NCBI RefSeq assembly: GCF_963584025.1
Contig: NC_083614.1
Location: forward strand, 682,001-746,000
Reading direction: 5' to 3'
Source of the DNA: Labrus mixtus
Taxonomy: Eukaryota; Chordata; Actinopteri; Labriformes; Labridae
Length of the DNA stretch: 64,000 bases
Position numbers and translations under genes: made by a program. Under the pieces are notes generated by a model. The model ran no database searches. It saw nothing but the letters and a program-made list of their open reading frames with translations, and had not been told where the DNA came from. Below are positions 59,659 to 64,000 of the stretch, one piece after another. How positions within the stretch are numbered: the stretch's first letter is position 1; the number at the start of each line of letters is the position of its first letter.

Positions 59659-60014
59659 GTTTTCGTAAGGGAGAGGTGTTTCGTCTTTTTTCAACTTTTT
59701 CGTAAGGGGGGGTGTTTCGTCTTTTTTCAACTTTTTCGTAAGGGGGGGGTGTTTCGTCTTTTTTCAACTTTTTCGTAAGGGGGGGTGGGTCAATTGAAAA
59801 TATTCATGAAGAAATTCGGCTTCAAAAAAGTTGAAAATTTTCATGAAGTATTTGGGCTTCAAAAAAGTTTAAAATTTTCATGAAGAAATTCGGCTTCAAA
59901 AAGGTTGAAAATATTAATGAAGAAATTCGGCTTCAAAAAAGTTTAAAGTTTTCATGAAGAAATTCTGCTTCAAAAAGGTTGAAAATATTAATGAAGAAAT
60001 TCGGCTTCAAAAAA
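59659..60014 (+). repeat. HOR-K copy 2 (partial)
   Basis: G block 59659-59796 has the same GGGAGAGG opening 713 bp downstream, followed by the same ATTAATG / TTTAAAG markers (near 59912 and 59943). The copy ends at the next G block (60015), where copy 1 continued with A/B monomers. Confidence 0.84.
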
Positions 60015-63000
60015 GTTTTCGCAAGGGGGGGGTGTTTCGTATTTTTTCAACTTTTTCCTAAGGGGGGGGTGTTTCGTCTTTTTTCGACTTTTTCGTAAGG
60101 GGGTGGTGTTTCGTCTTTTTTCAGCTTTTTCGTAAGAGGGGGGTGTTTCGTCTTTTTTCAACTTTTTCGTGAAGGGGGGTGGGTCAATTGAAAATATTCA
60201 TGAAGAAATTCGGTTTCAAAAAAGTTGAAAATTTTCATGAAGTATTTGGGCTTCAAAAAAGTTGAAAATTTTCATGAAAAAATGCGGCTTCAAAAAAGTT
60301 TTCGTAAGGGGGAGGTGTTTTGTCTTTTTTCAACTTTTTCGTAAAGGGGGGTGTTTCGTCTTTTTTCAACTTTTTCGTAAGGGGGGGGTGTTTCGTCTTT
60401 TTTCAACTTTTTCGTAAGAGGGGGGTGTTTCGTCTTTTTTCAACTTTTTCGTGAGGGGGGTGGGTCAATTGAAAATATTCATGAAGAAATTCGGCTTCAA
60501 AAAAGTTGAAAATCTTCATGAAGTATTTGGGCTTCAAAAAAGTTGAAAATTTTCATGAAGAAATTCGGATTCAAAAAAGTTTTCGCAAGGGGGGGGTGTT
60601 TCGTCTTTTTTCAACTTTTTCGTTAGGGGGGGGTGTTTCGTCTTTTTTCAACTTTTTCGTAAGAGGGGGGTGTTTCGTCTTTTTTCAAATTTTTCGTGAG
60701 GGGGGTGGGTCAATTGAAAATATTCATGAAGAAATTCGGCTTCAAAAAAGTTGAAAATTTTCATGAAGTATTTAGGCTTCAAAAAAGTTGAAAATTTTCA
60801 TGAAGAAATCCGGCTTCAAAAAGGTTGAAAATATTCATGAAGAAATTCGGCTTCAAAAAAGTTTTCGCAAGGGGGGGGTGTTTCGTATTTTTTCAACTTT
60901 TTCCTAAGGGGGGGTGTTTCGTCTTTTTTCAACTTTTTCGTAAGGGGGTGGTGTTTCGTCTTTTTTCAGGTTTTTCGTAAGAGGGGGGTGTTTCGTCTTT
61001 TTTCAACTTTTTCGTGAGGGGGGTGGGTCAATTGAAAATATTCATGAAGAAATTCGGCTTCAAAAAAGTTGAAAATTTTCATGAAGTATTTGGGCTTCAA
61101 AAAAGTTTAAAATTTTCATGAAGAAATTCGGCTTCAAAAAGGTTGAAAGTATTAATGAAGAAATTCGGCTTCAAAAAAGTTGAAGATTTTCATGAAGTAT
61201 TTGGGCTTCAAAAAAGTTTAAAAATTTTCATGAAGAAATTCGGCTTCACAAAAGTTTTCGTAAGGGGGAGGTGTTTCGTCTTTTTTCAACTTTTTCGTGA
61301 GGGGGGGTGTTTCGTCTTTTTTCAACTTTTTCGTAAGGGGGGGTGTTTCGTCTTTTTTCAACTTTTTCGTAAACGGGGGTGGGTCAGTTGAAAATATTCA
61401 TGAAGAAATTTGTCTTCAAAAAAGATGAACATTTTCATGAAGTATTTCGGCTTCAAAAAAGTTGAAAATTTTCATGAAGAAATTCGGCTTCAAAAAAGTT
61501 TTCGCAAGGGGGGGGTGTTTCGTCTTTTTTCAACTTTTTCGTAAGGGGGGGGTGTTTCGTCTTTTTTCAACTTTTTCGTGGGGGGTGTTTTGTCTTTTTT
61601 CAACTTTTTCAACTTTTTCGTGGGGGGTGTTTTGTCTTTTTTCAACTTTTTCGTGAGGGGGGGTGGGTCAATTGAAAATATTCATGAAGAAATTCGGCTT
61701 CAAAAAAGTTGAAAATTTTCATGAAGTATTTGGGCTTCAAAAAAGTTTAAAATTTTCATGAAGAAATTCGGCTTCAAAAAAGTTGAAAATATTAATGAAG
61801 AAATTCGGCTTCAAAAAAGTTTAAAATTTTCATGAAGTATTGAGGCTTCAAAAAAGTTTAAAATTTTCATGAAAAAATTCGGCTTCAAAAAAGTTTTCGT
61901 AAGGGGGAGGTGTTTCGTCTTTTTTCAACTTTTTCGTGAGGGGGGGTGTTTCGTCTTTTTTCAACTTTTTCGTGAGGGGGGTGGGTCAATTGAAAGTATT
62001 CATGAAGAAATTCGGCTTCAAAAAAGTTGAAGATTTTCATGAAGTATTTGGGCTTCAAAAAAGTTGAAAATTTTCATGAAGAAATTCGGCTTCAAAAAAG
62101 TTTTCGCAAGGGGGGGGGTTTTCGTCTTTTTTCAACTTTTTCGTAAGGGGGGGGTGTTTCGTCTTTTTTCAACTTTTTCGTAAGGGGGGGGTGTTTCGTC
62201 TTTTTTCAACTTTTTCGTAAGAGGGGGGTGTTTCCTCTTTTTTCAACTTTTTCGTGAGGGGGGGTGGGTCAATTGAAAATATTCATGAAGAAATTCGGCT
62301 TCAAAAAGGTTGAAAATATTCATGAAGAAATTCGGCTTCAAAAAAGTTTTCGCAAGGGGGGGGTGTTTCGTATTTTTTCAACTTTTTCCTAAGGGGGGGG
62401 TGTTTCGTCTTTTTTCAACTTTTTCGTAAGGGGGTGGTGTTTCGTCTTTTTTCAGCTTTTTCATAAGAGGGGGGTGTTTCGTCTTTTTTCAACTTTTTCG
62501 TGAGGGGGGTGGGTCAATTGAAAATATTCATGAAGAAATTCGGCTTCAAAAAAGTTGAAAATTTTCATGAAGTATTTGGGCTTCAAAAAAGTTGAAAATT
62601 TTCATGAAAAAATTCGGCTTCAAAAAAGTTTTCGTAAGGGGGAGGTGTTTCGTCTTTTTTCAACTTTTTCGTGAGGGGGGGTGTTTCGTCTTTTTTCAAC
62701 TTTTTCGTAAGGGGGGGTGTTTCGTCTTTTTTCAACTTTTTCGTAAGCGGGGGTGGGTCAATTGAAAATATTCATGATGAAATTCGGCTTCAAAAAAGTT
62801 TAAAATTTTCATGAAGTATTTGGGCTTCAAAAAAGTTAAAAATTTTCATGAAGAAATTCGGCTTCAAAAAGGTTGAAAATATTCATGAAGAAATTCGGCT
62901 TCAAAAAAGATGAAAATTTTCATGAAGTATTTAGGCTTCAAAAAAGTTGAAAATTTTCATGAAGAAATTCGGCTTCAAAAAAGTTTTCGTAAGGGGGAGG

Positions 63001-63083
63001 TGTTTCGTCTTTTTTCAACTTTTTCGTGAGGGGGGGTGTTTCGTCTTTTTTCAACTTTTTCGTAAGGGGAGGTGGGTCAATTG
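60015..63083 (+). repeat. Mosaic with regularly spaced G blocks
   Basis: G blocks lie at 60015-60190, 60298-60471, 60579-60716, 60861-61034, 61254-61390, 61498-61674, 61893-61992, 62100-62275, 62346-62520, 62628-62764 and 62983-63083. Several are near-copies: 60015, 60861 and 62346 share CGTATTTTTTCAAC and CCTAAGG; 59376 and 62100 share the GGGTTTTCGTC and TTTCCTC monomers. 63083 is the end of the last G block in the window. Confidence 0.84.
61590..61620 (+). repeat. Local duplication CAACTTTTT within a G block
   Basis: Here T6 is followed by CAACTTTTTCAACTTTTTCG, a tandem duplication of about 10 bp that I did not see in any other G block. It sits between two shortened G monomers with CGTGGGGGGTGTTTTG. 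Confidence 0.85.
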
Positions 63084-63600
63084 AAAATATTCATGAAGAA
63101 ATTCGGCTTCAAAAAAGTTGAAAATTTTCATGAATTATTTGGGCTTCAAAAAAGTTGAAAATATTCATGAAGAAATTCGGCTTCAAAAAAGTTGAAAATT
63201 TTCATGAAGTATTTGGGCTTCAAAAAAGTTGAAAATTTTCATGAAGAAATTCGGATTCAAAAAAGTCGAAAATATTCATGAAGAAATTCGGCGTCAAACA
63301 AATTGAAAATTTTCATGAAGTATTTGGGCTTCAAAAAAGTTGAAAATTTTCATGAAGTAATTCGGCTTCAAAAAATTTGAAAATTTTCATGAAGTATTTG
63401 GGCTTCAAAAAAGTTGAAAATTTTCATGAAGTATTTCAGATTCAAAAAAGTTGAAAATTTTCATGAAAAGATTTCGGCTTCAAAAAAGTTGAAAATTTTC
63501 AGGACAGGATTTCGGCTTTAAAAAAGTCGAACATTTTCATGAAGTATTTCAGCTTCAAAAAAGTTGAAAATTTTGATGAAAAGATTTCGGCTTCAAAAAA

Positions 63601-63638
63601 GTTGAAAATTTTCATGAAAAGATTTCGGCTTCAAAAAA
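63601..63638 (+). repeat. Type copy of C monomer (38 bp, GAAAAGATTTCGG variant)
   Basis: This variant has CATGAAAAGATTTCGGCTTC in place of CATGAAGAAATTCGGCTTC and is one base longer than A. Several copies occur only in the last 600 bases of the window. It marks the transition at the right-hand side. Confidence 0.85.
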
Positions 63639-63676
63639 GTTGAAAATTTTCATGAAAAGATTTCGGCTTCAAAAAA

Positions 63677-63714
63677 GTTGAAAATTTTCACGACAGGATT
63701 TCAGCTTTAAAAAA
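63677..63714 (+). repeat. Type copy of C2 monomer (38 bp, CACGACAGGATTTC variant)
   Basis: This variant contains CACGACAGGATTTC followed by AGCTTTAAAAAA, and the next monomer begins GTCGAACATTTTC. The same pair of variants occurs at the right end (near 63500, 63690, 63800 and 63915). It also occurs four times inside HOR-3 (near 10279, 12226, 14910 and 16314), which links the right edge to the HOR-3 monomer pool. Confidence 0.85.
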
Positions 63715-64000
63715 GTCGAACATTTTCATGAAGTATTTCGGCTTCAAAAAATTTTAAAATTTTCATGAAGTATTTCGGATTCAAAAAAGTTGAACATTTT
63801 CACGACAGGATTTCGGCGTTAAAAAAGTCGAACATTTTCATGATGTATTTCGGCTTCAAAAAAGTTGAACATTTTCATGAAGTATTTGGGCTTCAAAAAA
63901 GTTGAAAATTTTCAAGACAGGATTTCAGTTTTGAAAAAGTCAAACATTTTCATGAAGTATTTCAGCTTCAAAAAAGTTGAAAATTTTCATGAAAAGATTT

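Larger units (their letters stand above)
1..64000. repeat. Two-component satellite array of ~37-bp monomers filling the window
   Basis: Every part of the window reads as a variant of one of two monomers of about 37 bp: an AT-rich A/B class and a G-rich class. Strings of A/B monomers alternate with short blocks of G monomers. By hand I count about 180 G blocks. Monomers are grouped into higher-order repeats of about 0.4-4.7 kb that are themselves tandemly duplicated. No gene, mobile element or unique spacer interrupts the array. Open frames stay at or below 113 codons, lie in repeat sequence and often overlap on both strands, so none is called as a gene. The size, homogeneity and lack of genes fit a eukaryotic satellite. 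The species and chromosomal position cannot be read from the sequence. Confidence 0.96.
63084..64000 (+). repeat. G-free right end with diverged 37/38-bp monomers
   Basis: The last 917 bp contain no G block, the longest such stretch seen in the window. From about 63420 the monomers shift to TTTCAG, CATGAAAAGATTTCGG and CACGACAGGATTTC forms with GTCGAACATTTTC follow-ons. Several are 38 rather than 37 bp. More variety per monomer is typical of the edge of a satellite array, where homogenisation is weaker. The array still continues at base 64000, so the true edge is not in view. Confidence 0.85.

Noticed and set aside
1..64000. CRISPR array (37-bp repeat period)
   Set aside because: There are no unique spacers between constant repeats. 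The whole period is repeated and varies by point changes, and no cas genes are present.
1..64000. Telomeric or subtelomeric simple repeat because of the G-rich strand
   Set aside because: No short telomere-type unit such as TTAGGG or TTTAGGG arrays is present. The G runs sit in a 36-37-bp monomer. Chromosomal position remains unknown.

Overview
The whole 64-kb window is one uninterrupted satellite-type tandem array. I find no protein-coding gene, tRNA, rRNA, transposon, CRISPR array or other unique sequence. The array is built from monomers of about 37 bp, roughly 1,700 of them by simple division. There are two classes. The AT-rich A/B monomers (type copies at 1389-1425 and 1352-1388) carry the core AAAAAAGTTGAAAATTTTCA. 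The G-rich monomers (36-37 bp, type copy 3361-3396) carry a run of about 5-10 G followed by TGTTTCGTC and T6-CAAC-T5, which is the A/B core in inverted form. The G monomers lie in short ordered blocks (about 180 by hand count) that are punctuated by CAATTG and separated by strings of A/B monomers. All long G runs are on the + strand, and I saw no CCC on that strand. This architecture, with no genes over 64 kb, points to a eukaryotic nuclear satellite (heterochromatic, pericentromeric or subtelomeric). The species cannot be told from the sequence.

Layout. 1-5.8 kb: 2.4-kb higher-order repeat (HOR-1), two copies plus a part copy. 5.9-7.6 kb: 504-bp repeat (HOR-2), three copies, one enlarged to 712 bp. 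8.05-17.4 kb: large 4.1-4.7-kb repeat (HOR-3), two copies plus a part. 17.4-20.1 kb: mosaic of HOR-3-like pieces. 20.1-24.7 kb: 1.16-1.37-kb repeat (HOR-C). 25.8-28.5 kb: 1485-bp repeat (HOR-D). 31.2-33.7 kb: 1.25-1.29-kb repeat (HOR-E). 33.7-39.9 kb: 1067-bp repeat nested in a 2.70-kb duplication (HOR-F). 40-47.4 kb: mosaic with 393- and 674-bp duplications. 47.4-51.1 kb: 1.04-1.40-kb repeat (HOR-I). 51.6-58.3 kb: 2.58-2.72-kb repeat (HOR-J). 58.9-63.1 kb: 713-bp repeat and mosaic. 63.1-64 kb: G blocks stop and diverged 38-bp monomers appear, which may be an array edge.

How it works as a whole. The array appears to have grown by repeated unequal exchange. At least three copy-length changes leave a hybrid G block that starts like one parental block and ends like another, so G blocks look like preferred exchange points. 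The short open frames in the window are by-products of the repeat and occur on both strands over the same bases. Coordinates of blocks and HOR borders were counted by eye and may be off by a few bases.
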